A stretch of 64,000 bases of DNA. Origin: JAVDCA01 sp035293985 (lineage in GTDB: Bacteria > Pseudomonadota > Alphaproteobacteria > Rhizobiales > Xanthobacteraceae). The notes under the pieces were generated by a model. The model saw nothing but the letters and a program-made list of their open reading frames with translations. It searched no databases and was not told the DNA's origin. The position numbers and the translations under genes were made by a program. The first letter of the stretch is position 1; the number at the start of each line of letters is the position of its first letter. The stretch is taken from NCBI GenBank assembly GCA_035293985.1, contig DATGLS010000004.1:1-64000 (forward strand), read 5' to 3'. Shown here one piece after another: positions 54,570 through 63,012 of the stretch.

Positions 54570-55544
54570 ATGCGCCGCCTGGTCACCACGCTACTCTTCC
54601 TGGTCGCCGGTTGGGCGGCCGCGGCCGCCGCCGCGCAGGCGCAACCCTACCCGGCCCGGCCGATCCATATCATCGCGCCCTACGCGCCGGGTGGCATCGC
54701 TGACATCGCGTCGCGGCTGATCGGGCAGAAGCTGACCGAGGCCTGGGGCCAGCAGGTCGTGGTGGAGAACCGGCCGGGCGCGAACGGCTTCCTCGGCGTC
54801 ACGGCGGTCACGCGCGCGCCGCCGGACGGCTACACGCTGCTGGTCGCGACCACCGGCGACCTCACCATCAACCCGGTGCTGTTCAAGAAGACACCGTACG
54901 ATGTGCAGCGCGATCTCATCCCGATCACCACGCTGAGCGATACGCCTTGCCTGCTGGTGGCCAACGCAAACACGCCCTACAAAACCGTCGCCGACGTCCT
55001 CGCCGCCGCGCGAAAGAATCCGGGCAACATCCCGATGGGCTCGCCCGGCATCGGCAGCATCAACCAGCTCGCGTTCGAGTGGATGGGTCTCGGCACCGGG
55101 ACCAAGTTCCTGCACGTCCCCTACAAGGGCGGCGCGCCGGCCGCGACCGCGCTCGCGGGCGGCGAGATCCCGCTCGCCATCGTGGCGATCTCGTCGGCGA
55201 CGCCCTTCCTGCAGAACAATCGCATCCGCGTGATCGCACTCACCAGCGCCAAGCGCTCGAGCTTCAATCCGGAATGGCCGACCCTGCAGGAAGGCGGCGT
55301 GCCCGAGGTGGACGCTTCGAACTGGACCGCACTGCTCGCGCCAGCCGGCACGCCGCAGCCGATCATCGACAAGCTGCATCAGGCGGTAGTCGACATCCTC
55401 GCGATGCCGGACATCCAGCAGCGCTTCGCGGCCGGCGGCGCGACGGTGGTTCCGACCAGCGCGGCCGAGCTCGACGCGCGGATCAGGCGCGAGACGGCGG
55501 CGTTCAAGACGATCGTCGACAAGGCGAACATTCATGTGGAATGA
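54570..55544 (+). CDS. Bug-family (TctC-like) periplasmic solute-binding protein
   Basis: 324 residues after GAGGAAG. A signal peptide (LVTTLLFLVAGWAAAAAAAQA) leads into YPARPIHIIAPYAPGGIADIASRLIGQKLTEAWGQQVVVENRPGANGFLGVTAV, the standard Bug N-terminus, and later FLHVPYKGGAPAATALAGGEIPLA and VVDILAMPDIQQRFAAGGA. It binds a small carboxylate or related ligand in the periplasm. No TctA/TctB membrane genes are near, which is usual for Bug proteins. Confidence 0.96.
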   Translation: MRRLVTTLLFLVAGWAAAAAAAQAQPYPARPIHIIAPYAPGGIADIASRLIGQKLTEAWGQQVVVENRPGANGFLGVTAVTRAPPDGYTLLVATTGDLTINPVLFKKTPYDVQRDLIPITTLSDTPCLLVANANTPYKTVADVLAAARKNPGNIPMGSPGIGSINQLAFEWMGLGTGTKFLHVPYKGGAPAATALAGGEIPLAIVAISSATPFLQNNRIRVIALTSAKRSSFNPEWPTLQEGGVPEVDASNWTALLAPAGTPQPIIDKLHQAVVDILAMPDIQQRFAAGGATVVPTSAAELDARIRRETAAFKTIVDKANIHVE

Positions 55545-55585
55545 AGGGGCGAAGGGCGAGTAGCGAAAACAGGCGCCACTACTAC

Positions 55586-55620
55586 TCGCTATTCGCTATT
55601 TGCTATTCGCTATTCGCTCC
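55586..55620. repeat. 7-bp tandem repeat, five copies
   Basis: TCGCTAT repeated as TCGCTAT, TCGCTAT, TTGCTAT, TCGCTAT, TCGCTCC between the Bug and nitroreductase genes. Confidence 0.88.
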
Positions 55621-55649
55621 AGTCGCCGCCAACACGGACTCGACAGCAC

Positions 55650-56336
55650 ATGGACGTCTTCGAAGCGGTCGACTCGCGCATCGCGTGCCGCTGGTTTCTC
55701 GACAAGCCGGTCGATGCGAAGATCGTGCGCGCGCTGATCGAGCAGGCGGCGCGCGCGGCCTCGGGCGGCAACCTGCAGCCGTGGCGCGTCTACGCGCTCA
55801 CCGGCGCGCCGCTCGCCGAGATCAAGCGGCGCGTGGCGGCGCGCATCGCCGGCGACCACGATCCGCGCCACGACGATGCCGAGTACCCGATCTATCCCGA
55901 GACCATGTGGGAGCCTTACAAGGCGCGGCGCGAGGAGCATGGCTTCCAGCTCTATGGCGCGCTCGGCATCGCGCGCGACGATGCGGCCGGCCGGCTCGCG
56001 CAGTACAAGCGCAATTTCGAGTTCTTCAACGCGCCGGTGGCGCTCTTCATCACCATCGACCGCAAGCTCGGCCCCGGCCAATGGGCCGATCTCGGCGGCT
56101 ACATCCACGCGGTCATGTTCCTCGCGCGCGGATATGGCCTCGACACCTGTCCGCAGGAATCCTGGGCGCGCATGCACAAGTCGGTCGGCGAGTTCCTCGC
56201 GATCCCGCCGGAGCACATGCTGTTTTGCGCGGTCGCGATCGGTTACGGCGACCATGCGCACCCGGCCAACAGCTTCCGCTCGCCGCGCGCCAGGCCCGAC
56301 GAGTTCTGCACGTTCGTCGGATTCGAAGGCTCCTGA
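55650..56336 (+). CDS. Nitroreductase family protein
   Basis: 228 residues: VDSRIACRWFLDKPVDAKIVRALIEQAARAASGGNLQPWRVYALTG is the FMN-binding N-terminus, with later FFNAPVALFITID, WADLGGYIHAVMFLARGYGLDTCPQESWAR and FCAVAIGYGD. It reduces nitro groups or quinone-like substrates with NAD(P)H. It is 105 bp after the Bug gene and 48 bp before the nitronate monooxygenase-like gene, a probable operon for uptake and reduction of a compound. Confidence 0.95.
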   Translation: MDVFEAVDSRIACRWFLDKPVDAKIVRALIEQAARAASGGNLQPWRVYALTGAPLAEIKRRVAARIAGDHDPRHDDAEYPIYPETMWEPYKARREEHGFQLYGALGIARDDAAGRLAQYKRNFEFFNAPVALFITIDRKLGPGQWADLGGYIHAVMFLARGYGLDTCPQESWARMHKSVGEFLAIPPEHMLFCAVAIGYGDHAHPANSFRSPRARPDEFCTFVGFEGS

Positions 56337-56384
56337 CGGCAAATCGGAAGTGACTTGCAGCGCGTCGCGCGCGACAATGCCGCG

Positions 56385-57455
56385 ATGACCAGCTGGACCG
56401 AACGCACCAAGAGCTTCTGCGCGCGCTTCAATCTGCGCGCCCCCATCCTGCTCGCGCCGATGGCGGGCGCTTGCCCACCGTCGCTCTCGATCGCCGTCGC
56501 CAATGCGGGTGGGCTCGGTTCGTGCGGCGCGCTGCTGATGGCACCCGACGCCATCGCGGCATGGGCCGACGAGGTGCGCGCCGGCACCAATGGGGCGTTC
56601 CAGCTCAACTTGTGGATTCCCGATCCGCCGCCGCGGCGCGACGCCGCGCACGAGGCGCGCGTGCGCGATTTCCTCGGCAAGTGGGGTCCGCCGGTCGCCG
56701 CCGACGCAGGCGACGCGACGCCGCCCGATTTCGCCGCGCAGTGCGAGGCGCTGCTGGCGGTCGGGCCGCCGATCGTCTCGTCGGTCATGGGCATCTACCC
56801 GGCGGAGTTCATCGCCAAGCTCAAGGCGCGCGGCATCGCCTATTTCGCGGTCGTCACGACGGTCGCGGAAGCGCGCGCCGCCGCGGCGGCCGGTGCCGAC
56901 GTGATCGTGGCGCAGGGCATGGAGGCCGGCGGCCATCGCGGCGCCTTCGAGGCCGGCGATGCCGAGCGGGCGCAAGTCGGCCTCTTTTCCCTGCTGCCGG
57001 CCGTGGTCGACGCCGTGAAAGTGCCGGTGGTCGCGACCGGCGGCATCGCCGATGGACGCGGGGTTGCGGCCGCGCTCTTGCTCGGCGCGAGTGCGGCGCA
57101 GATCGGCACCGGCTTTCTGCGCTGTCCGGAGGCAAAGTTGCCCCCGGCCTGGGCCGATGGCCTGGCGAAGACGCTGCCCGAGGGCACGATGCTCAGCCGC
57201 GCCTTCAGCGGCCGCGCCGGCCGCGCCATTGCCAACGATTACGCCCGCGCCGCCGCAGCGCCCGATGCCCCGGCTCCGGCACCGTATCCGGTGCAGCGCA
57301 GCCTCACCGCCGCCATGCGGACGGCCGCGACGAAGGCCGGCGACGTGCAGCGCATGCAGGCCTGGGCCGGCCAATCCGCGGCGCTCGCGCGCGCCGAGCC
57401 GGCCGGCGCCCTGTTCGCGCGCATCTGGCAGGACGCGCAGGCGCTCCTCGGATGA
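56385..57455 (+). CDS. Nitronate monooxygenase-like FMN protein
   Basis: 356 residues from the ATG at 56385; a TTG 30 bases upstream is possible. TIM barrel with LRAPILLAPMAGACPPSLSIAVANAGGLGSCGALL, AAAGADVIVAQGMEAGGHRGAF containing the catalytic His position of class I/II nitronate monooxygenases, and VVATGGIADGRGVAAALLLGASAAQIGTGFLRCPEA for FMN. It oxidises alkyl nitronates to carbonyls and nitrite. Last gene after Bug and nitroreductase. Confidence 0.93.
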   Translation: MTSWTERTKSFCARFNLRAPILLAPMAGACPPSLSIAVANAGGLGSCGALLMAPDAIAAWADEVRAGTNGAFQLNLWIPDPPPRRDAAHEARVRDFLGKWGPPVAADAGDATPPDFAAQCEALLAVGPPIVSSVMGIYPAEFIAKLKARGIAYFAVVTTVAEARAAAAAGADVIVAQGMEAGGHRGAFEAGDAERAQVGLFSLLPAVVDAVKVPVVATGGIADGRGVAAALLLGASAAQIGTGFLRCPEAKLPPAWADGLAKTLPEGTMLSRAFSGRAGRAIANDYARAAAAPDAPAPAPYPVQRSLTAAMRTAATKAGDVQRMQAWAGQSAALARAEPAGALFARIWQDAQALLG

Positions 57456-57456
57456 G

Positions 57457-57555
57457 TTACTGCGGCCCGAAGGGACGCGAGCCGATCAGCACCACGGCCC
57501 AGATCACGATGAATACGCCGAGCGAAACGGCGACAACGAGCGGTCCACTGATCAT
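57457..57555 (-). CDS. Small single-span membrane protein, 32 residues
   Basis: The ORF follows GGAGGGAAGGGA and reads ISGPLVVAVSLGVFIVIWAV then VLIGSRPFGPQ, one clear membrane helix with a short Arg-containing tail. The ribosome site, the helix and the isolated position between convergent and divergent genes argue that it is real. No family can be named; it recalls the short accessory subunits of membrane complexes. Confidence 0.55.
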   Translation of the reverse strand: MISGPLVVAVSLGVFIVIWAVVLIGSRPFGPQ

Positions 57556-57685
57556 TCCCTTCCCTCCTTCGCCGCCTGTGAGACTCGGGGCGTTCGACCC
57601 GATCCTAGCCTAGTCCCGCCCGTGGTTTGAGTCCCCGCGGCGTGGTAGAAGAGCCTCACGTGATGACATCCGGAGGATAGCCGGA

Positions 57686-58699
57686 ATGAACCTGCAAGCG
57701 CTCGGATATGTCGGCATCCGCACCCGCAAGCCGGAGGACTGGCGTGCCTATGCGACGCGCTTTCTCGGCCTTCAGCTCGTCGACGAAAGCCGCGCCACGA
57801 TGGCGTTCCGCATGGACGACCGCAAGCAGCGGGTGGTGGTCGAGAGCGGCGAGAGCGACGCGCCGGCCTTCTACGGCTGGGAGGTCGCCGACGCCGCCGC
57901 GCTCGATGCGCTCGGCGCGCATCTCGAAAAGCACGGCATCAAGTTCGCGCGCGGCTCCCGCGCGCTCGCGGACGAGCGGCGCGTCAAGGACCTGATCGTC
58001 TTCTCCGACCCGATCGGCAACCGCGTCGAGGTCTTTCACGGCGCCGAGGTCGCGAGCGAGCCGTTCCGGCCCGGGCGCGCGATCTCGGGGTTTCGCACCG
58101 GCGCGCTCGGCATGGGCCACGCGGTGCTCACCGCCGAGCGGCTCGATGACGTGCTGCCGTTCTACCAGGGCGTCCTCGGCTTCAAGGCGAGCGACTACAT
58201 CCTCAAGCCGTTCAAGGCCTATTTCTTCCACGTCAATGCACGCCACCACAGCCTTGCCTTCATCGATACCGGCAAGAACGGCATCCATCACCTGATGATG
58301 GAGACCTGCTTCCTCGATGACGTCGGCCAGGCCTATGACCTCGCCTTGCGCAAGCCTGAGATGATCGGCACCACGCTCGGCCGCCACGTGAACGACGAAA
58401 TGACGTCGTTCTACTCGTGGTCGCCGTCCGAGTTCCTGATCGAGTACGGCTGGGGCGGCCGCACCATCGATCCGGCGACGTGGACCCCGCACGAGCGCAC
58501 CGAGGGCCCGAGTCTCTGGGGCCACGACCGCGCCTGGCTCGCGCCCGAAGCCCGCGAGCAGGCGCGCGACATGCGCATCAAGGTCGCCGAAGCCGGCGGA
58601 CGCGTCCCGCTCAACGTGATGAACGGCAACCACAAGCTCGCCGCCGACGTGTGCCCGTGGTGGACCATGAATGTCACGGCGCGGAAGACGGGATCGTAG
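57686..58699 (+). CDS. Extradiol ring-cleavage dioxygenase (BphC-like, two VOC domains)
   Basis: 337 residues after GGAGGA. Domain 1 (1-130): LGYVGIRTRKPEDWRAYATRFLGLQLVD, closing DPIGNRVEVFHG. Domain 2 (140-300): GALGMGHAVLTAERLDDVLPFYQGVLGFKASDYI with the first metal His, ARHHSLAFID with the second, and SPSEFLIEYGWGGR with the Glu. These are the 2-His-1-Glu ligands of type I extradiol dioxygenases. It should open a catechol-type ring; the exact substrate is unknown. Confidence 0.93.
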   Translation: MNLQALGYVGIRTRKPEDWRAYATRFLGLQLVDESRATMAFRMDDRKQRVVVESGESDAPAFYGWEVADAAALDALGAHLEKHGIKFARGSRALADERRVKDLIVFSDPIGNRVEVFHGAEVASEPFRPGRAISGFRTGALGMGHAVLTAERLDDVLPFYQGVLGFKASDYILKPFKAYFFHVNARHHSLAFIDTGKNGIHHLMMETCFLDDVGQAYDLALRKPEMIGTTLGRHVNDEMTSFYSWSPSEFLIEYGWGGRTIDPATWTPHERTEGPSLWGHDRAWLAPEAREQARDMRIKVAEAGGRVPLNVMNGNHKLAADVCPWWTMNVTARKTGS

Positions 58700-58710
58700 C
58701 TTCGTACGTG

Positions 58711-58800
58711 CCAGGGTGGGCAACGGCATCTTCGCCGCTGGCCACGCCTTTTGCGAATGCGCGGGCAAAATCGCGAAGGGCGATTTTGCCCACCCTGCGA
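58711..58800. repeat. REP-like palindromic element
   Basis: Outer arms CCAGGGTGGGCAA and TTGCCCACCCTG, inner GCAAAATCGCGAAGGGCGATTTTGC. It lies between the convergent dioxygenase and MFS genes and may act as a terminator-like hairpin. Confidence 0.75.
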
Positions 58801-58802
58801 AG

Positions 58803-60167
58803 CTAGGCCGCCTTCGCGCCCTCCCCGGTGATCTGCTCCAGCACCTTGCCCTTGGTCTCGATGCCGACGAACCACAGCGCGATCGCGGCGAGCAGAAAGG
58901 CAAGCGCGAACGTGTGCAGCACGTAAGCGCCGGCCCCCCAGTAGAGCATGTAGCCGACGACGGTCGGGGCGAGGAAGGATCCGATCCGGCCTATCCCGAA
59001 GAACCAGCCGACAGCCGTCGCGCGCAGGTGCGTCGGATAAAGCTCGCTGACATAGACCGCGTTCGAGCCATAGACGCCCGGATTGACCCAGCCGACCGCC
59101 GCGATGGCGACGTAGAGCCACGCCCCGGTCGCCAGCGCGAACCAAAGATGAAAGAAGGCGCCGACGAAATAGTAGAGAAACAGCACCGGCCGCCGGCCGA
59201 AGCGATCGATCAAGGCGCTGCAGGCTGCGTAACCGACGATCGCGGCGACCGCCTGCACGAACAGGAGGACGAGGATCTGCGAGAGCGGCAGCCCGCGCTC
59301 GCGCAGGATCGTCGGCAGCATGAAGATGATGCCGTTCGATGCCCACAGGAAGCAGAACGATACGATCCACAGCAGAATGGTGCGGCGCCAGCGCTCGGGC
59401 GTCAGGAGCTCGAACACCGTGACGCCACGTTCCTCGGCACCAACCGGGGCGACGACCGGCGCCGCCACCGCGGGCTCTCCGGCGAGCGCCTGGCGTTCGA
59501 TCTCCGCGACGGTCGTCTCCGCTTCGGCCACCCGGCCGCGGCTGATGAGATAGCGCACCGACTCCGGCATCACGAGGCGCACGAAGAACAAGAGCGCGGC
59601 CGGCACCACGCCGACCACGAATACGGCACGCCATCCCCACACCGGCATGATAAAGTAGGCGACCGCCGCAGCGACCGCGAGGCCGGTCGGGAAGCCGACC
59701 GCCATGCCGCCGCTCATGCGGCCGCGAATGCGTCCTGGGCTGAACTCCGCGGTGAGCGCGACCGCGACCGGCACCTCGCCGCCGAGGCCGAAATTGGAGA
59801 TGAAGCGGAAGACCGAGAGCGACAGCACGTTCCATGACGCGGCGACGAGCCCGGTGAAGACCGCGAAGATGCCGACCGTCGCCGCGAACGAGGTGCGCCG
59901 GCCGATGTAGTCGGAGATCGTCCCCCAGAACAGCGCGCCGAGGAAGGCGCCGACGAGGCCGACCGTCGCGAGCAGGCCGGCCTGCGCCTGGTTGAGCCCG
60001 AACTCGCGCGCGACCGGCGGCAGCGCCATGCCGAACAGCGCGAAGTCCGTGGCGTCGAACATCACGCCGAGGAAGCACAGGATGAACAGGTTGCGGTGCC
60101 AGCGCGAGAACGGCAGCCGTTCGAGCCGGCCGACCAGCTCGGCCGATTTTTGCGCAGCGCCCGCCAT
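58803..60167 (-). CDS. MFS transporter (aromatic acid/sugar-like, 12 helices)
   Basis: 454 residues. Motifs: FLGVMFDATDFALFGMALPPVAREFG in helix 1, FWGTISDYIGRRTSF between helices 2 and 3, FGLGGEVPVAVALTAEFSPGRIRGRMSGGM, and VSELYPTHLRATAVGWFFGIGRIGS. This is the AAHS/MHS-like pattern seen in carriers of aromatic acids. It lies among aromatic catabolic genes, so uptake of a ring compound is a fair guess. Confidence 0.94.
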   Translation of the reverse strand: MAGAAQKSAELVGRLERLPFSRWHRNLFILCFLGVMFDATDFALFGMALPPVAREFGLNQAQAGLLATVGLVGAFLGALFWGTISDYIGRRTSFAATVGIFAVFTGLVAASWNVLSLSVFRFISNFGLGGEVPVAVALTAEFSPGRIRGRMSGGMAVGFPTGLAVAAAVAYFIMPVWGWRAVFVVGVVPAALLFFVRLVMPESVRYLISRGRVAEAETTVAEIERQALAGEPAVAAPVVAPVGAEERGVTVFELLTPERWRRTILLWIVSFCFLWASNGIIFMLPTILRERGLPLSQILVLLFVQAVAAIVGYAACSALIDRFGRRPVLFLYYFVGAFFHLWFALATGAWLYVAIAAVGWVNPGVYGSNAVYVSELYPTHLRATAVGWFFGIGRIGSFLAPTVVGYMLYWGAGAYVLHTFALAFLLAAIALWFVGIETKGKVLEQITGEGAKAA

Positions 60168-60342
60168 GATGCATCCCTCCCCGGCGCCTCTTGACCGAGG
60201 CTGTTGTGTGCCGAGTTAACAACGAAGCACGCGGCCATGACAAGCGGAGACGCAAAACGCGACGTCGTGCCTCGTGCAAGTCGGCGCTATTGCTTCGAAG
60301 CATGCGCGCCTTTACGGTCCGTCCCCTCGCCGGGACGCCCGA

Positions 60343-61338
60343 ATGCTCGACATCTTCACCCACTTCATGCCGAAGCCGTTCCTCGATCGCCTCGGCGCGC
60401 TCATCCCAGGCCATCCGGTGCTCGCGGCTTTTCCGCGCATCAGAACGCTGTGGGACGTCGATGCGCGGCTGCGGCTGCTCGACGAGTTCGAGCCGCTGCA
60501 GCAGGTGCTCTCGCTCGCCAATCCGCCGATCGAGCTGATCGCACCGCCGGACAAGAGCCCCGACGTCGCGCGGGCAGCCAATGACGAGCTCGCGGGGATT
60601 TGCCGCAAGCATCCCGATCGTTTCCCCGCCTTCATCGCCTCGCTGCCGATGAACAATATCGAGGCGGCGCTCGCCGAGATCGAACGCACGATCGCGATCG
60701 GCGCCCGCGGCGTGCAGGTTTTCACCAACGTGGCGGGCGAGCCGCTGTCGGCGGCGAAATTTCGGCCGATCTTCGCCCGGATGGCGCAACGCGATTTGCC
60801 GATCTGGGTGCATCCGATGCGCAGCGCGCAGTTTGCCGATTACGCGAGCGAGAGCGCATCAGAGAACGAGGTCTGGTTCAGCTTCGGCTGGCCGTACGAG
60901 ACCACGGCCTGCATGACCCGGCTGATCTATGCGGGCCTCCTCGACGAGCTGCCGAACCTGAAGATCATCTCGCACCACATGGGCGGGATGATCCCGTTTT
61001 TCGCCGGCAAGATCGACCTCGGCTTCCGCCAGATCTTCTTCGGCACCCCGAGCCGCAATCCGGCGGCGGAAGAGGCCGGGTTGAAGCAGCATCCTCGCCG
61101 CTACTACGAGATGCTGTTCGCCGACACCGCGCTCAACGGCGAGGTCGCGGCGATCCGCTGCGGGCATGCGTTCTTCAAGACCGACCACTGCCTGTTCGCG
61201 ACCGATGCGCCGTTCTGCTCCGAGCAAGGCCGCGGGCTGATCCGCAATACGATCGCGGCCGTGAATGCCCTTGAGATTTCGGATGTGGAGCGCAAGCAGA
61301 TTTTCGCCGGCAATGCGAAGAGACTGCTGAAGTTATGA
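60343..61338 (+). CDS. ACMSD-like amidohydrolase
   Basis: 331 residues from the ATG at 60343. Begins MLDIFTHFMP, where the family usually has a HxH pair; further ligands appear as WVHPMRSAQFADYA, IISHHMGGMIPFFAGKIDLGF and FATDAPFCSEQG with the metal Asp. This matches amidohydrolase_2 proteins such as aminocarboxymuconate-semialdehyde decarboxylase and gamma-resorcylate decarboxylase. The altered first motif leaves the metal state unsure. Set beside dienelactone hydrolase and an extradiol enzyme. Confidence 0.9.
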   Translation: MLDIFTHFMPKPFLDRLGALIPGHPVLAAFPRIRTLWDVDARLRLLDEFEPLQQVLSLANPPIELIAPPDKSPDVARAANDELAGICRKHPDRFPAFIASLPMNNIEAALAEIERTIAIGARGVQVFTNVAGEPLSAAKFRPIFARMAQRDLPIWVHPMRSAQFADYASESASENEVWFSFGWPYETTACMTRLIYAGLLDELPNLKIISHHMGGMIPFFAGKIDLGFRQIFFGTPSRNPAAEEAGLKQHPRRYYEMLFADTALNGEVAAIRCGHAFFKTDHCLFATDAPFCSEQGRGLIRNTIAAVNALEISDVERKQIFAGNAKRLLKL

Positions 61339-61340
61339 AC

Positions 61341-61420
61341 CGCAGGGTGGGCAAAGGCGCATGGCGCCGTGCCCACGCGCCACAGACGGTGGGCGCGTTT
61401 CGCTTTGCCCACCCTACGAA
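61341..61420. repeat. REP-like palindromic element between amidohydrolase and dienelactone hydrolase genes
   Basis: Outer arms GCAGGGTGGGCAAAG and CTTTGCCCACCCTACG, inner GCCGTGCCCACGCG and GGTGGGCGCG. It lies inside what looks like one operon, starting two bases after the stop of the first gene. Confidence 0.78.
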
Positions 61421-61429
61421 GGACCACGC

Positions 61430-62128
61430 ATGAAAACCCGGAACATCAAGGTCAAGCTCCGCGACGGCGAGATGGGCGCCTACCTCGCGATCCCCGACGC
61501 GACGCCGGCAGGCGCGGTCATCGCCATCATGGAGATCTGGGGCGTCAATGACACCATGCGCCATCACGCGCATGAGTTCGCCGAGGCCGGCTTCATCTGC
61601 CTCGTGCCCGACCTCTTCTGGCGCCAGGAGCCGGGCGTCGAGCTGTCCGACGGCAACCCGGAGCACGTGAAGAAGGCGTTCGATCTCTACTACGACTTCG
61701 ACTACGACCTCGCGGTGCGCGACATGGAGGACACCTGGCACCATCTCGCGAAACTGCCCGAATGCAACGGCAAGGTCGGGGCGGTCGGCTACTGCCTCGG
61801 CGGCAAGCTCTGCTATCTGATGTGTTGCCGCACCGACATCGACTGCGCCGTCGCGTACTACGGCACCTATATCGAGCACAACATCCGCGAGGTGAAGAAT
61901 CTGCACCGGCCGTTCGTGCTGCACATGGCGATGAAGGACCGCTGGGTGCAGGCGGAGGTGAACGACCTGCTCGAGCGGCGGCTCGCGCCCAATCCGCTGG
62001 TGACGATCCACAAATATCCCGGCGCCGATCACGCTTTCGCGCGCAAGGGTGGGAAGACCTATTCGCAGCCCGAGGCCGACCGCGCGCTCGCGCTCACGGT
62101 TGACTTCTTCCGCAAGCACTTGCGCTGA
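61430..62128 (+). CDS. Dienelactone hydrolase family protein
   Basis: 232 residues after GAAGGA. Catalytic Cys in VGAVGYCLGGKLCYLM, Glu in IMEIWGVNDTMRHHAHEFAEAGF, His in YPGADHAFARKGG, with an Asp near MKDRW: the Cys-His-Asp set of dienelactone hydrolases. It hydrolyses lactone intermediates such as those of modified ortho-cleavage of aromatics. Downstream of the amidohydrolase gene. Confidence 0.95.
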   Translation: MKTRNIKVKLRDGEMGAYLAIPDATPAGAVIAIMEIWGVNDTMRHHAHEFAEAGFICLVPDLFWRQEPGVELSDGNPEHVKKAFDLYYDFDYDLAVRDMEDTWHHLAKLPECNGKVGAVGYCLGGKLCYLMCCRTDIDCAVAYYGTYIEHNIREVKNLHRPFVLHMAMKDRWVQAEVNDLLERRLAPNPLVTIHKYPGADHAFARKGGKTYSQPEADRALALTVDFFRKHLR

Positions 62129-62150
62129 ACTTGCGCCGAACTTGCGCTGA
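62118..62150. repeat. 11-bp tandem repeat, three copies
   Basis: ACTTGCGCTGA, ACTTGCGCCGA, ACTTGCGCTGA start in the last codons of the dienelactone hydrolase gene; the first copy carries its TGA stop. Confidence 0.85.
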
Positions 62151-62233
62151 ACCATCGGCGCCTTCACCGATGCCTACGCGCGGCTCGCCATGCTGGCGCG
62201 TGGGGCGAAATCGCGACGGCGATTTGCCCCTAG

Positions 62234-62659
62234 CTAGGGGGTCGGCGTATTGGTCTTCGGCAGAATGCCGTTGTCCTTGAGATATTCGATCACGTCGGCG
62301 CGATCCTGCGCGTTCTTGACGCGGTAGAACATCTTCGTGCCGGGGACCAAGACGGACGGATCGGTGAGCCACTTGTCGAGCGTCTCCTCGTTCCACACGA
62401 TGCCCGACTTCTTCAGCGCCGGCGAATAGGCATAATCGGGGACGCTGCCAGCGGTGCGGCCGAACACGCCGGCGTGCCGCGGCCCCTGCCCGTTCTTGTC
62501 GAACGAATGGCAGATGCCGCAGGTCTTGTAGATCTGCGCGCCGTGCACCGCGTCGCCGGCCGCCGAGACGGCGGAGGGCGCGAGCAACGCGGCGAGCGCG
62601 ATTGCGCCGGCAATAACTGACGTATGCGAACGCGCGGTGCGCTGGAATTCGCTCGACAT
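62234..62659 (-). CDS. c-type cytochrome (cytochrome c2-like)
   Basis: 141 residues after GGAGGA. Signal peptide (SVIAGAIALAALLAPSAVSA), haem site YKTCGICHSFDKNGQGPRHAGVFGR, and GTKMFYRVKN with the sixth-ligand Met. A single-haem soluble periplasmic electron carrier of the c2 type (NGQGPxLxGVxGR pattern with His in place of the usual Leu). Stands alone. Confidence 0.94.
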   Translation of the reverse strand: MSSEFQRTARSHTSVIAGAIALAALLAPSAVSAAGDAVHGAQIYKTCGICHSFDKNGQGPRHAGVFGRTAGSVPDYAYSPALKKSGIVWNEETLDKWLTDPSVLVPGTKMFYRVKNAQDRADVIEYLKDNGILPKTNTPTP

Positions 62660-62890
62660 GATTGGTCCTCCGCGTGGCGGACGATCGATAGTGCCGCGGG
62701 CGCATCAAGAGCGGCGGCGCATCCGACCGGTTCGGCGGTGGAGACCTCGGCCAGTGGCGATTTATTCCTGTCGGTCGACGGCGTGGCACACTCCAGCAGG
62801 CGGATTGCATCGCCGCCGCGGAATCGCTATCTATGCAGTTGCTCGGCGCCCTGCTCGCGGGCAGAAACATCTGCTGGATCAGCGGCTTAT

Positions 62891-62964
62891 TGGGGAATAG
62901 TTCAACGGTAGAACAGCGGACTCTGACTCCGTTAATCTAGGTTCGAATCCTAGTTCCCCAGCCA
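62891..62964 (+). tRNA. tRNA-Gln (anticodon CUG)
   Basis: 74 nt with encoded CCA. Acceptor stem TGGGGAA pairs with TTCCCCA; anticodon loop CTCTGAC gives CUG; T arm GGTTCGAATCC. No integrase, attachment repeat or island boundary is visible next to it. Confidence 0.96.
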
Positions 62965-63012
62965 CCGTTCGACGCTCCAAACTCACGACTTCATACGACT
63001 GCTGATCCGGCG

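Noticed and set aside
62891..62964. tRNA-Gln as an island attachment site
   Set aside because: No integrase, no direct repeat of the tRNA 3' end and no change of gene type next to it.
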